The position numbers and the translations under genes were made by a program. 64,000 nucleotides of DNA. Source: Camelus bactrianus. Lineage: Eukaryota; Chordata; Mammalia; Artiodactyla; Camelidae. A model generated the notes under the pieces. The model worked only from the letters and a program-made list of their open reading frames with translations, was not told where the DNA came from and did no database searches. Positions 11,581 through 23,695 of the stretch are shown piece after piece (positions within the stretch are counted from its first letter, which is position 1; each line of letters starts with the position of its first letter). Where the stretch lies: positions 67,237,501-67,301,500 of the forward strand of contig NC_133544.1 in the NCBI RefSeq assembly GCF_048773025.1, in the 5' to 3' direction.

Positions 11581-13107
11581 ACTTTTTTGCTATTTTGAGA
11601 ACCTGTGTGTTTTATTTCTGAGATGATGCCCCTCACCTTTGCTTTTGAGCCCGTGAGGGCCCATGCTAAAAGACGTTTCAAGGCAAAGTCTGGTGGTGAG
11701 TGGGGGAGAGATATGGGGCCACAGAGAAGTGTAATTGTCCATTTGGATTTGGTAAATGCTTTCAGTGACCTCCCCTCACGCCCCCAGTTCTTCCCCTAAA
11801 ATGCTAAGGTTGATCTTGAAGACCGCATTTTTGAATTGGAAGCATGCACACAAAAAATCTTTCCGTTTGTCTGCATCCAACATCGCATTTAGTGGTTTAT
11901 AAAAGTTCATCATGATTCTTATTCTCAGAGGCAGCTTTGCCTCAATTTGACTTTTTCATGCACTTTTGTATTTGTGCCTCTTGACAGGCAAACACTGAAC
12001 AGAGTTCTGTAACACACATTTCTTCCACCTATTAAGTCAACAGGTTACTTGAGCATGTACGTAGTTGCAAGGAAGTAACCTAACTTTTGCTGCTACCTTT
12101 ACTGACTATTCTTCACTCACTTTCTGCTTTTTCTTTTTCTCCCCCTGTTGAATTGTTCTGAGATATACAACCTCCCTCATGAAATTTCCCACTATTTAGG
12201 ATATGTTAATACTGCTTCCCACATATGCCCGCACGTGCACACGCACAGGGCACGAACCACTACTGCCCACAAAGTGAGCTATGAATTTGCAGAAGGTAAA
12301 GAAGTCCCAGGGGAGTCATGACTCCAGGAATAAAGTCTTGGCAAGTAATTCACCCTGAGCCAAAGCAAACTTTAAAAGTGCCATTTAAAAACCCATAATG
12401 GGTAAGTAAGGAGCGAATGAGGAGTTTGCTGAATTTTATGCAAAATGCTAATAAGACATTTCATTATATACGTAGCTGTAGTTTACACCGTGGATGTAAT
12501 GAGTGGTTATGGGAATGGATGGTCCGTTTGGGTTTTGCTTGTTTGCTTGTTTGTTTTAGTTCAGCTAAATACCAACAGGATTTTTGTTGTAAGTGTATTA
12601 CTTGCAGCTCTGATGGTTAATGATGCAACTGCAGGTAGTTCAGAGCTGTTGTGGGATTTATCCCATAGCTGTTCTCAGAGCTCCCTACTGCTCGGCTCAC
12701 TTTAGGACCAGGAGTTGGGGGCTAAAAAGGTGGTCACTTAACCCACAAATGAGCCGTTGGTTGTGATGTAGACATTGAAGGAATTCCTCTCTTTATATGA
12801 TAGTTATTCCTGGAAAAATTTCTGTAAACTAACATTTTTAGTCATTGAATTCTGCTTTTCTACTGACCTACATTCATGATAACTGAATAAGGTAACTTTC
12901 TATTCTCTAGCCCTCTGTTATGTGGTCAGATGGTTTGCGTATACTTAACTGCTAAGAAGCTTCATATTTTAGAAAACCCCTTTAATAAGAAAAATGATCA
13001 CCCCCAGTTAATAGGCAAAACTTTGACTTTTGCTAAGTCACATTGAAGGCAGTTCTGTGCAAATACATGAAGAGTAAATATCCCAGCAAGCTAACTTATA
13101 AACAGAA

Positions 13108-13130
13108 TTTGTGATTATGATAATCACAAA
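13108..13130. promoter_or_regulatory. Perfect 23-bp palindrome (11-1-11) with paired homeodomain-like half sites
   Basis: The left arm TTTGTGATTAT and right arm ATAATCACAAA are exact reverse complements around one central G. Each arm carries TGATTAT/ATAATCA, which resembles homeodomain (HOX/PBX or paired-class) half sites. It lies in a repeat-free intron segment (about 12800-13300). Binding is inferred only. Confidence 0.4.
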
Positions 13131-13404
13131 GGATAAAACCTGCTTTTCCCCCAAGCAATAAATTTAAAACAACTTCTGCAAAATTAAAAATATGCCATGA
13201 ATTAAGGAGAGGAGATAGTAGGCTTTTAAATGGTAAAAATTGTAGGATCATTGATTTTTAAAAACTAAAACACCTCTTTTGACCCTCTTTGCTCTGGAAA
13301 CTATCTCCTGTCCCTTCCAGCTTCTTTAAAAAAGAGTTTATATCCATTTCCTCACTTCTTGTTACTTAGCACACAGTCCCTCCTTTCTGTATCAGTGAGG
13401 ATAA

Positions 13405-13850
13405 AGCTTCAGCTGCTGTAACAAAGACCAAAGCAACTTTTGCTTAACAATCTGAATGCAAGTTGTGTAGCTGTCTGGGACCCAGTTTCCTTTTATTTCG
13501 TGGCCGCCATCATTAAGCTGTGGTCCTTACTCACAAGGCTGAAGATGGCTCACCTCGTGTCCGTCAGCGCTGCTGCAGCTGAGTTCCTGCCAGTAGAAAG
13601 GGAGGGCGCCCCCTTTCCTTTTAAGAGTCTACACTTAAGAGCCTGGAAGGTTCACATATTTCACTGGGCAAGACTTAGTGTCACGGCTATACGTGAGGGA
13701 GACCAGGAAATGCAGGTCTATCTGGGAGCCATGTACCCAGCTAAAGACTCATGGGTTCCACTCCTAAAGGGAGCAGGAGAAATGCTGTTGAGACCATCAG
13801 CAGACTTTCTACCTTTCCCATTTGTGAAATCAAATGACTCTTTCTGACTC
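13405..13850 (+). repeat. Ancient interspersed repeat, family not assigned
   Basis: Starting from CAGCTGCTGTAACAAAGACC, the block runs through GCCCCCTTTCCTTTTAAGAG and TGGGAGCCATGTACCCAGCT. The order matches a mammalian interspersed repeat that I recognise from its text but cannot name with certainty. It explains the 135-codon open frame at 13440-13847, which is not a gene. It is strongly diverged. Confidence 0.5.
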
Positions 13851-13929
13851 CTTGCCACTACTGGCTTTTGACACTGACGACAGTTTCTTCCATCTTGAAA
13901 ATGCTCCAGTCGCATTCTGAGTCTTTTTC

Positions 13930-14540
13930 GGTAAAGGTGACCACCCCTCTTTCATCTCCTTTCTTGGATCCTCTTTTTCTTCTCCTCTTTATGTGTTGCC
14001 CTTCCCCAGGGTTCAGATCTCTGCTCCTCTTTTCTGCTCTGTAGTCTCTCCCTAGCTAGTCTCAACTACTCTCGCAGCTTCGCCTGTCACCTCTTTGCCA
14101 AGTCCTAGCCAGAGCCAACCTCTTAGTTCTAAAAATCTTAGACCCAGACCTCCAACCACACGCTAAACATTCCCACAGGATGCCCAGCCTTCATCTGCAC
14201 TTTAGTATGTCCTGAGGCTCCAGCTCTCAACTGTACCACTCTCCCCTTTGTGTCCAAAGCAGGCTGGAAACCGGAATCATCTTTAATGCTGCAAGATTCA
14301 CTTTGCCCCTACTGCTGCCTCCTCAGCAGTTCTGCTTCTTTACCCTGTTTTCTCAGTGGCTCTGCCCTAATTCAGGACCTCGTCTCTCACCTGGATTATT
14401 GAAAATCTTTCTTACTGTTCTCTCTGCCTATAGTTTTTCTCTTTCCTCTTCAGTGGCCTTTAATATTATGTGTAGTTATCTTTCTAAAACAGAAATGAGA
14501 TCATATCTATTTGTTTAAACATGTTCTGTTCTGAAATCGA
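13930..14540 (+). repeat. Probable ancient interspersed repeat, C/T-rich, family not assigned
   Basis: A 600-base pyrimidine-rich stretch contains TCTCACCTGGATTATTG and, further on, CTAAAACAGAAATGAGATCA. This text occurs in a widespread old mammalian repeat. The family and exact ends are uncertain. The short open frame at 14303-14518 falls inside it. Confidence 0.4.
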
Positions 14541-14559
14541 GGGATGAAAATCAGCCATG

Positions 14560-14715
14560 ATTGGTACTTACAGTCATTAACTTTGGGGGGCCTCATGACA
14601 GCCCTAGAATGTGTATTACTGCTTTACAGATAAGCACAAGAAAGAGTAAATGAATTACCAACATCACAGTTTTGCTAGTAAGCAACAGAATGTGGATAAG
14701 GACCTAGGTCTTATG
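14560..14715 (-). repeat. MIR SINE fragment, antisense
   Basis: The + strand shows GTGTATTACTGCTTTACAGA, then a diverged 'aggttaaatgaattacc..cacag' core and AGGACCTAGGTCT. This is MIR read backwards. An L2 fragment follows. Confidence 0.65.
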
Positions 14716-14779
14716 TGACAGTAAGCTTGAGCTCCTTCAGGGATTCCCTATTTCTCCCAAATGAGAGCAATGAGCTTCC

Positions 14780-15200
14780 AACAACTTGCCTTAGCTCACT
14801 TTCCAACCTCATTTCCCGTATCCTCATCTCCCACGTGCCTATGATATTGACTCTGTTTCTCCCATCTGCACGTTCTTGCCTTGTGTTCTCATTGGATAAT
14901 TTCTTTCCACTGCATCGTCCCCAGTTAATTCTTGGTCAGAACATAGTCATCCTTTAAGGATGACCTCCAAAACTTCTCCTCTAAAAATCTCTGAAATGCC
15001 CCTAAGTAAAAGAATTATACCTTCCTCTGGTGTCAGGCAGCATGTTTTTCTTACCATCCTCTAGCACTCAATTCATCCCAACTGGTTATTTTAGCACTTT
15101 ATGTGTCTTTTTCCACCTTTAGGACTGAAACCCATTCCTGGTTATATACGCTGTGACACATTCTCCAACACAGAGCCTAATAATTGTTTACTAATCTAGA
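14780..15200 (+). repeat. L2 LINE 3' fragment
   Basis: The order matches the L2 3' end. It runs from ATGACCTCCAAAACTTCTCC through TTTAGGACTGAAACCCATTC to CACAGAGCCTAATAATTG just before the end. It is old and heavily diverged, with no target duplication. Confidence 0.6.
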
Positions 15201-15394
15201 AAGGACTTCAACATAGTACAAAATGATACTAAGTGAGCATTGAAGATCTGGGCGGTGTAATAGTTTGGAGGATGAAATGGTTCCAAAGAAATGTGGAGGC
15301 TAGGGAGGGCTTGGGAAAGATGGTGAGCCATAAACGGGGCCACCCTCTGCGAAAGCTGTAGAAGCAATTCTGAAGCCAGTACCGGAATGTTAGA

Positions 15395-15535
15395 AATCAG
15401 CTGCTCCCAAATCTGGCAGATCTTTCAAGTCACCTGGAGAGCTTTGTAAAAATATAACCAGAGCCACCAAGTCAGAATCCCAGGGGTTTAGAGCTCAGGG
15501 ATGTGCAGTTTTAGAAAACTCCCTGCAGAGAGAGG
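15395..15535. mobile_element. MER5A-type hAT-Charlie DNA transposon fragment
   Basis: TCACCTGGAGAGCTTTGTAA is followed by AAGTCAGAATCCCAGGGG and then by CAGTTTTAGAAAACTCCCTG. This is the internal text and one inverted end of the small non-autonomous MER5A family. It codes for nothing. Confidence 0.7.
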
Positions 15536-16079
15536 GTGAGCAAGAATACATTTTGTGTTTGGTTGCTTCAATAAATGTCTTGGCTTTACCCATCCTTTGC
15601 TTAAATCCATCAGGTAAGCTTTGGAGAAGGGAAGAAGTTGTTCATCTTCCCAGTGTTTCTTACTTTGTTCAGCCAACTTTAGGAATGGCTAGACACAGGT
15701 GATCGTGAAGGTCTCTTCCAGTGCTGATGTCCTGTGATCTTAGGTAAGAAATGAACTGGACATGGACAGAGCGGATGAATTCAGCTCCATAGAGAAGAAA
15801 GGGGTAAGGACCTTTTGGCAACCACGTGCCGAAGTCCTGGACTTGGAAGGCTTGACACACACTTTGGAGGAATCACGTAGTGTGATTTCTGGGGCCAGCC
15901 TCATTGCCGTGTTCTCTCTGTGTCCTCTGAGTCCACACCGTCTCTCACATGTTTGCAGTTTGCATTCCCATGATATAAATTTGCACCACTTAATCAGCTT
16001 GATTTAAACACATATTTTTAAAATATCTATTACTTCTTAAGTGCTGTACAAGCTACAAGACCCCATTCTGGAAGAATTT

Positions 16080-16365
16080 AACCTCATGATCCCATAATGC
16101 CTCCTTCATAAAGCTCTCCCCAAGAGAGCTCTTTCCTCCAAAATTCCATGGAGGGAGCAGATGGGGAGTGGTTACTGTCTCTTTAATTTTGGCGTTGGTG
16201 ACTTCTTTTCCATTATTTTGTCATGGACGTTTTCTCCGTCAAATAAATCATAAGCCCTGGAAGACCAGGGCAATGTCTTGTACTTCTTTGTTCTCCCTCT
16301 AGCACCTTGTATTTCCTTGTACGTAATGAGGGCTCAATTAATATTTGTTGAACAAATAAACAATC
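16080..16365 (+). repeat. L2 LINE 3' end
   Basis: The L2 3' signature is clear: AAGCCCTGGAAGACCAGGGC, CTAGCACCTTGTATTTCC, then GAGGGCTCAATTAATATTTG and TTGAACAAATAAA. It is better preserved than the copy at 14780-15200. Confidence 0.75.
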
Positions 16366-16949
16366 ACCATGTTTTCTTTTGCCACATTGAAACTGATTAC
16401 AGAGTTTGCTGTCTACTGCTGATAGATGAGAGATCTTATTTATTTAGACTTTGGTGGTAGAATTCCCCAAATATATCCCATATGGGTTGCTTCTGCCCAA
16501 GTATCTAAAATCTTTACAGCTTTGTTAAAGAGGATAGACGTGTTCAAAACAAGAAAGACTAGTTAATGGGGTAAAACAATCACCTTCTCTGTATTACTTT
16601 CAATTTGCCTTAAAAAAAAAAAAAAAAAGAACTAGAAAAAGAATAAGGAAGTGAAGATACTTGGGATTCATGGTTGGCCAAGCCTCAAATCTCTTTAGAG
16701 CTCAAATAAGAACCTTTGAGAGCATCTGTCCACACTCTGTTTCCCTAGCTTGGCAGACAGCAGTGGAAACCCAAAGCAAGTCCCCTTCATTCAGCTAGAA
16801 TATTTGTAAATTGCTTATCTGCGGGACTCCTGACAGCTCCTGCCTTGGGCGTAGAATAGATGGAGTAGGGGGCTGCCTGGGTAGTGTGATTTGAGGGGCG
16901 CCAGAAAGGCTGCCTGCTCCACCCAATCTCCCCTGTTTCCTCCCCCTCT

Positions 16950-17480
16950 TGGTTTCAGTCACCCGTGCAAGCAGGCTCTGATCAGTTCCAGTTTTTGGTG
17001 AGACTTGGTAGGTGGTACAGGTTTCAAAACCAAAAGTGGGGGAGCTGGCACCTCCAAGGATGTGCGTGTCTTCATTATTAGGATTAGAAATGTCTTCCTA
17101 AGACTAGCAGTGCGCTGCAATTAAACTTGCAGATTTATGTCCCAGGACCGGCTTGAGTTTCCAGATTGTCTCCCAGACGCCTCTTCCTGAACAAGGAAAC
17201 ACAATGCTGTTACCTTTCACTCCGCACCTAAGTCGCCCAGGCGGCTCAGGGTGTTTCGTCTACCAAGTGCAGAGTGATTGGCTTTAACTGATCACACATT
17301 CCAGGGCAAGTCCAGGACCCCCGCCCCCACCCCCACTTCCACTCCCCTGTGGCCTGGGGGAGACGCTCTGCCAACGGAAGCGGCCTTTGTTCTGCAATTA
17401 ATCATTTGAAGTCAAAGTGTGTTTGGGTATTACAAGTGATAACCCACAAAAGCTATCAAGTGGCTGATTGCGTAGCTGGT
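16950..17480. promoter_or_regulatory. Repeat-free intron block with clustered factor-like motifs, candidate enhancer
   Basis: No repeat is recognisable. Between 17370 and 17480 there is a tight cluster: CCTTTGTTCT (SOX-like), GCAATTAATCATTT (homeodomain-like), AGTCAAAGTG (TCF/LEF-like) and GTGATAACC. The mix of GC-rich and AT-rich segments looks constrained. This is inference from composition; no coding frame is present. Confidence 0.25.
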
Positions 17481-18000
17481 GACATGCAACCTCTATGAGG
17501 TCTTCCTTCATTGTAAACAGAAAAATATCTTAGGAATGAGGTAGGGAAAGTTGTCAAGTTTAGGAAGTGGAAGTGATGGGCTAATTTATCATGGAATAGC
17601 TGAGAGGCTAGATTCTGATGTGTAAGGAGCTAAGTCTTTTAAGTCTAAGGCTTCTCTTACTTCCTGCTGGTCTGTCTTACCACGGCTGCTGGTGAAACTG
17701 GTCCCGGAGTCGGGCAGGGGTGGAGGGGTAGTCAGGGTCAAGGGTCAGACTCAGAAGAGGGTATAAGCTTAGAAGAGTGTGTGTCTGTCCAAGTCTGTAG
17801 CCCTGCTGGCCTGCCTGAGATGAATGATTTTGAGGCCACCCATTATTCCATATTGTCTATGGCTGTCTTCTCTGAGTTTTATTTTCTTACCCTTTGGAGA
17901 CATCCCACATAGCCGAGTCCATGATGTTTTCATCAGTTGCTGCAGGGAAGGAGAAATTTCCCTTTACATTGAGGGGGTTAATCAGTTTAGTCTTTTGTGA

Positions 18001-18024
18001 TTTTTTTTTTTTTTTTTTTTTTTT
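18001..18024 (+). repeat. T(24) homopolymer
   Basis: Twenty-four uninterrupted T lie in unique intron sequence. No antisense retroposon body is visible downstream. Confidence 0.95.
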
Positions 18025-19189
18025 ACTGATAGTGAAGAGTGACTTTATCTGTTTCATTGACTTTCATAACTGTTATCTATGTGGAATAGTTATATGAAGA
18101 ATTCAGAAATACCTAGTGAAGGACGGTTGTCAAGGTGGATGGAAATAAGAGTGGTTCCCACAGCCCCAGCAGGTCTCCCTGATTGTACTGACTCACTTAG
18201 AACCGAAACTGGATGTTAGCCCACTTTCCCCTGGCTGTGGAGAAGCATCCTGACTCAGTGAACTGAGGACAGTAACTGTAGAGACTTAAGGAGTATCAAA
18301 AGATACAAAACAAACCCCGCAGTGTACACAGAGCCTTCCTTCTGCTGTCCAGGCTACTGGGCAAAGGCTGGTGTAGCTCCACCTCTCCAAAAGTACAACA
18401 GCTTAAAAACAGCTCCTATCATGCTAACACCATCTATGCGGCAGGGAATATCCAGTGAGGAAAATTCCAAGCTGGCGCCCTCAACCTTCTCCATGTAAAG
18501 CACCACAAACCACGTGGTGCTGAGCGTTCTTCAGCAAAGCTGCCGCCCCACCTCCCCAAGGTCTCTTTGGACAGTACTCTTTGTTCCTTGACCTGATGCT
18601 AGTAAGTTCAAGGCTTCATGGAGATCATGGGAAAGGAGTGAATAATCATCTCTACAGCTTCTTGTACACTGTCTCTGACTTTTTCTCCTGAAGAGAGACC
18701 ATAAAAATATCATCATGTGCTTGTAGAAGAAGCTGTCCCTAATAATGATTGGTAAAGCCATCCCACATTGGGAAGCCAGACTGGCAAGTTTTTTATTTAC
18801 TGGTGTGATCTTCAGTAGGTGCCAGCACCTTTTCCTTCCCACAAAACCCTTATCCGCCCCTCGAAAGTGGACAAGGGCATGTTTTTCTCATGCTCTTTTG
18901 CTGATCATGTTCTCCCATGTATTTCAGAATAGCCACCAAATGAAGAGTTCTCGTCCTTGGTAGATGCAGATTCACACGTCTTCGAATTTTAGGAGAAGTC
19001 TAGGGTCAGAGTAGTTTGGTCCTTCAGCTTTTACTGTCCTGCTTTTTAGCGAACTTGGGTATTATTCCCTGCAGCAACCTGACTTAAAAGGCCCATGACT
19101 GTACATACTGGCACACAGAGCCTGCCTCATTCCCTTTCTAGACTATTTTGACCTCTTTGGTGATGAGTGATATTGTCTTATTTTTTTTA

Positions 19190-19480
19190 ATTCTCATTTT
19201 TTATTGAAGTGTCGATTTACAGTGTTAGTTTCAGTTGTACAACAAATGGATTCAGTTATCTGTCTATCTATCTATATTTTTTTCAGATTCTTTTCCATTA
19301 CAGATCATTACAAGAAGTTATTCCTTGTGCTATACAGTAGGTCCTTGCTATTTTTCTATTTTATATATAGTAATGTGAGTCTGTTAATCCCAAACTCTTC
19401 AGCTGTCCCTCCCCTCACCTTCCCCCCAGTAACCACAGTTTGTTTTCTACATCTGTAAGTTTAAGTCTTCTTTAAACAGA
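19190..19480 (-). mobile_element. L1 3' end, antisense
   Basis: The + strand begins with a T-rich tail (TTTTTTATTGAAGTGTCGAT). It continues through GTGTTAGTTTCAGTTGTACA, TTGTGCTATACAGTAGGTCC and CCCAGTAACCACAGTTTG. This is the artiodactyl L1 3' UTR read backwards, cut off at its 5' side. Confidence 0.85.
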
Positions 19481-19944
19481 TTCACATTACAGCAGGTCAG
19501 ATTTCATGCTTTTACTAACATGCATTTCATGAACTATATTCCCTGCAGTGCCTGCCTTTTCTTTGCCTTCATCCACTGATGTTCCCAAAGCCGTTGACTT
19601 TGAATGTCTTCAGTGAAGATGTGTACAGCGTCCGGGTCATGTAGTAATTAATGTTTCCAGGTCACACTGTACCGGATGGCCAATAGAGCTTCCTCTTTGA
19701 AGCTAGTAGCACTGTAGGCAAAAACTTTACTTCCATAATCCTGAACTCTCTTCCTCAGTCCCATTGTGAATATTACAAGAGTGAGTGATCTATGAAGTAT
19801 GCTCTGGTAATATTACCGGATTGTCTGTTTTCCACTTGCTGAAATGAACTGGTCATTATCATTTAGAAATTTCTAACAAATATCACCAACAGATGTTTAA
19901 AACAGAATGGTATTTTGTGGGGTCCATTTTCTCTTCTTTCATTT

Positions 19945-20345
19945 TTTAAAAAATATTTTTTTAGAGCAGTTCTAGGTTTACAACAAAGCTGAGAGGGAGG
20001 CACAAAAATTTCCCATATATCCCTTGTCCCCACACATGCATAGCATAACTCACTCATCAGGGTACCTTTCTTTTAACCAAAGATGAAGGTTATTGACACA
20101 TCATAAGCACCCAAAGTCCGTAGTTTTTACCTTAGGGTTCACTGCTAGTGTGTATATTCTGTGGGTTCAGACAAACTGTATAATAACATAATCCATCATT
20201 ATAATATCATAGAGTATTTTCATGGCCCTAAACCTCCTCTGCTCTTTGCCTGTTCATCTCTCCTTGCCTGTACAACCACCATTTTTTTTTTTACTACCTC
20301 CATAGTTTTGCCTTTTCCAGAACATTTACTCATTTTTAAACACTA
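19945..20345 (-). mobile_element. Older L1 3' UTR fragment, antisense
   Basis: Text such as AGAGCAGTTCTAGGTTTACA, TTTCCCATATATCCCTTGTC, GACACATCATAAGCACCCAA and TTAGGGTTCACTGCTAGTG is the 3' UTR of older L1 (L1MA/L1MB-like). It belongs to a different, older subfamily than the copy 500 bp upstream. Confidence 0.75.
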
Positions 20346-23261
20346 AAATTGACCCCACTCTTTAGAGTGTAGATTCCAGCCTGAGCCGTGATTTGAGGTC
20401 AGTTGTGTTCAGACCCCAATTAATTAAAAATGTCACCTAGTCTCATACTTGAAGAGTTATTCAAAAGTTCATAGGTTGACAGTCTTGTTACAGTTTAGAC
20501 AGTGATTTGGAATGGGGAAGAAAGGAAAAGGGACCCAAACAGATGACCCCCAAAAATGTTAACTGCAGTTGCAGAAGTAAATTGGGAGAAACCTTCGAGT
20601 GCGATCCAGTGGATTCATGTCATCTTCATTCTGGGTTTATTGAGAGCAAAGGAAGCGAATAAAAACTGGAAAGTAGGGCCGAAATCAGGAAGATCAATTA
20701 AAATTCTCTGAAGACCACAAAGATAATGAATCATAATGCAACGTAAGGTAATTCCTGACTTTACAACAGAGAAGTAAGTGGGTGTCCCGGTGAGCACTTA
20801 GTTTTCCCACACTTCAGCTCATCTCAGTCTGTCCCCACTGTGTCCATCTGTGCATATTTGCCAGAGACTGTTCATCTCCCAGGCTTAGACCATATCTGAG
20901 AAGTAACAGAGGCAGAGAAGAGTGGCAGAACTGGCTGTGTTTTGATTTTTAAAGATTTGATTTTTCATTCGAGCCCCAAAGCTGGAATCTAGTGGCTGTG
21001 GCTGTCAGAAGAATCATCCTTTTAAGAAGTCTTGTCTTAATCAGCTGTTCATCTCCAAGATATCCCTGGACAATTCTTTTGGAAGATGACTTCTGTTAGC
21101 TGTCCTTCTCCTGGACAAGAAGTTTCTTTCTTTCTCTTTCCCCCTAGGAGATTCAGTGGGTTCTGCTGAGTTCCATCCAAGGAGTTTTCCATCTTTGTTT
21201 TTTCTTTTTTAACAGCAGAGCTTTTTTTTTTTTTAACCAAATGAAAACATACATGAAACCCCAATCTATAAAAACTGATAAAATTAAGCTTTTCTGGTGG
21301 AAGCAGTCTTGAAGATATTAGGGTCAGGAGAATCCTAAACTCTTCCTTCTTGCCTTGAGGCTGAGGGTTAAGGCTCTTTGGAAGACAGTTTGAAAACACT
21401 GCTGAGTTACTGGTTTTTCCATTAGTGATGAGGATTGCAAAACAGCCTGAACACTCTACCTACCCCACCTCCTAATTGGCTGGTATGCGTAATTCCTGCG
21501 CTTGAAAATGAAGGCACTTCTCTTATTGTAAAATTCATGATGATTTCAGTCTATTCTGCCTTGTACATCATGAGCCAATGAAATACTGGATGTCAAAACA
21601 ATAAAGGCATCGTACGTCTTCAGGCTCACAGAGGGCTGGGTCCTGAGTTGGTTTGATTCAGCTGTAGGAATATACATCTAGCCTGTAGAAACCCCAGAGT
21701 ATGCTCAGTTTCAAGGTCTCCCAGAAAAGGAGGCTGTAAAGTGGGGATCCTACATTTCTAAATGGAAAGACATGTCGTTCTTTGGAATGCAGTTCCCTCA
21801 GCTGCCTTGTGACCCCCGCTCTCTGATGGGTGAAAGAAAAAGGATGATTTTGCACATGATCAAGCTCTTTTCATTTAGGATGGAAGTAATGTTCTCTTGC
21901 AGCTTTCTACATTCTAAGTGGAAGCAGAATTCCCTCCTCAACCAGCCAAGGTTGGAGATGATTTCTTGAGAGTAAGGACTAAGCAGGACCATCAGAGGAC
22001 ACACGTCACTCTCCCATTTCATATTTGTGTCTTTCCTCCGTGGACTATTTACCGGGGCCCTCAGTAGCCTTCTAGGGATGTGTTATAACGAGAAAGAAGA
22101 AAAGATAAGGTTTTCAAAAATCTATTTTACTAAGCATTTCTAAATTGAAAATTGTTATTTTTTCCCCTGACTTGTTTAATTCCCCTATATTTCAGATTTT
22201 TCTTATATGATGTATAATGTAACCTTTGAAATTTAATCTAGGTATTTGCCTGTGAGTAATCCTGAGCAACTAACTACATGTGATAATCTAAATATTTTGT
22301 TTCTAGAGACCAGAAACAAAAATAGAATCCATATCTAGGCCAGAACCAAAAACAAGTCCCTGAGCAGTGGAGCCAGGAGGGACATTGAGCATGGATGTAC
22401 TTAGAAATTGATCAGTTCTCTTTGACTGCATGCAGAAAAGTCTAGAGGGAGAGGCAGATTCCAGACTTGAGAGAAGTTGTATAGGCTCTCTGACCCTCAG
22501 TCTCCTTTGGAGCAGAGTGACGTGGATACTTCTCAGGAGCCCTCGAATGTGTACGTAATCGGACACATATAAACACTGAGCACATTTGGGTGCCCTTGAG
22601 CACCCTTTTTCCTTATTCAGGACTCAATCAGCTAATCAATAACTGGAGCTAGATTGTTTAGTGTGTGTTTACATTTTAATTTTTTCCCCAAGAGTGAATG
22701 CAAAAGCTGATCGTTGTACAACTCTGGGTATTTATGAAACATTTAGATTTGTTTAAAGTAGGAGGAAGAGCTATGAATGCAAGTCATCGTGCAGATCTAA
22801 GTCTGCCACTTAGCTATTTCCTAACGACTGACTGGTGCGTGGCATGGTGCTGGGGTAGGGATGGGGGAGGACCAGACGTGTAGAAGGCGTGATCCTTGTC
22901 CTCAAGTGGTTCCAGTGGTTTAAGGGAAATAAGACACCACTACAGTCCTAATGTGAAAAGTCTTAAGTGCCTTAAGAGAGGCACAAAGTGCCCTTTCACT
23001 TGGGAGAAGAGCAATCACTTCTGACTAAGAGAGACGAAGGAAGCTTTCATGACTTTGGCACTTAAGCCGGGAAGAGGAGAACGGGGAGGATTTGAACACC
23101 TGGAAATGAGTAGGAAAGTCACTGAGGGAATGAGCAGGGAGAGCAAGGTGCAGGGTGAGGAAAGCCCTGGTGCAAAGAATAGTGGCAGGTTTGGTGGGGA
23201 CAGCACGAGGGGTGAGCTGGAGGAAAGGGTGCTTGGCAAGTGACCACGTGTAACATTTTTC

Positions 23262-23390
23262 TTTAATTTGCACAGCAGTTGTGTTACTGGGTGCCGTATT
23301 GTTCTCACATTTAACAGGTGAGGAAATTGAGGCTCAGGAGGGTTAAGTGCCCTGTCCAAGGACAGTGTAAAACCAGTTCTGGGTCTGAAA
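23262..23390 (-). repeat. MIR SINE fragment, antisense
   Basis: A well-kept MIR core appears on the + strand as TTAACAGGTGAGGAAATTGA, GGCTCAGGAGGGTTAAGTGC and CCTGTCCAAGG. Confidence 0.8.
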
Positions 23391-23474
23391 AGGTTAGACA
23401 GACCAGTAGACTAAGTTTAGAACAGGGGGAGCTTTGATTGCCAGAGTAAGGAATTTGGATCATATACTGTAGTT

Positions 23475-23695
23475 CAGAGGTCAGCAAACTACAGCCTGTG
23501 GGCCAAATTCGGCCCACTTCCAGTTTTGGAACTAAATTGACTAGAGCACAGCATCGCACTGTGGTTCCCTCATGTATTTTTTCAGGCTCCTTTCACACCG
23601 CAACAGGACGGTTGAGTCGTCCCAGAGACCTTACAGCCCACAGGGTCCAAAATACTGGCTCTCTGGCCCTTTACAGAAGACCTTTGCCACCCTGG
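23475..23695. mobile_element. hAT-type non-autonomous DNA transposon, about 220 bp
   Basis: The ends are CAGAGGTCAGCAAACTACAG and CCCTTTACAGAAGACCTTTG...CCACCCTGG, imperfect inverted repeats of the CAGGGGTCGGCAAAC type. The 8-bp flanks CTGTAGTT and CTGGAGCT match at six positions, as expected for a hAT target duplication. Inside, GCCTGTGGGCCAAATTCGGC is typical of this MER1-group family. I cannot give the exact family name. Confidence 0.7.

Noticed and set aside
13440-13847. A 135-codon open frame
   Set aside because: The whole stretch is an ancient interspersed repeat.
13939-13947. GLI-like site GACCACCCC
   Set aside because: One base differs from the GLI consensus and it lies at the edge of an old C/T-rich repeat. 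One near match is expected by chance.
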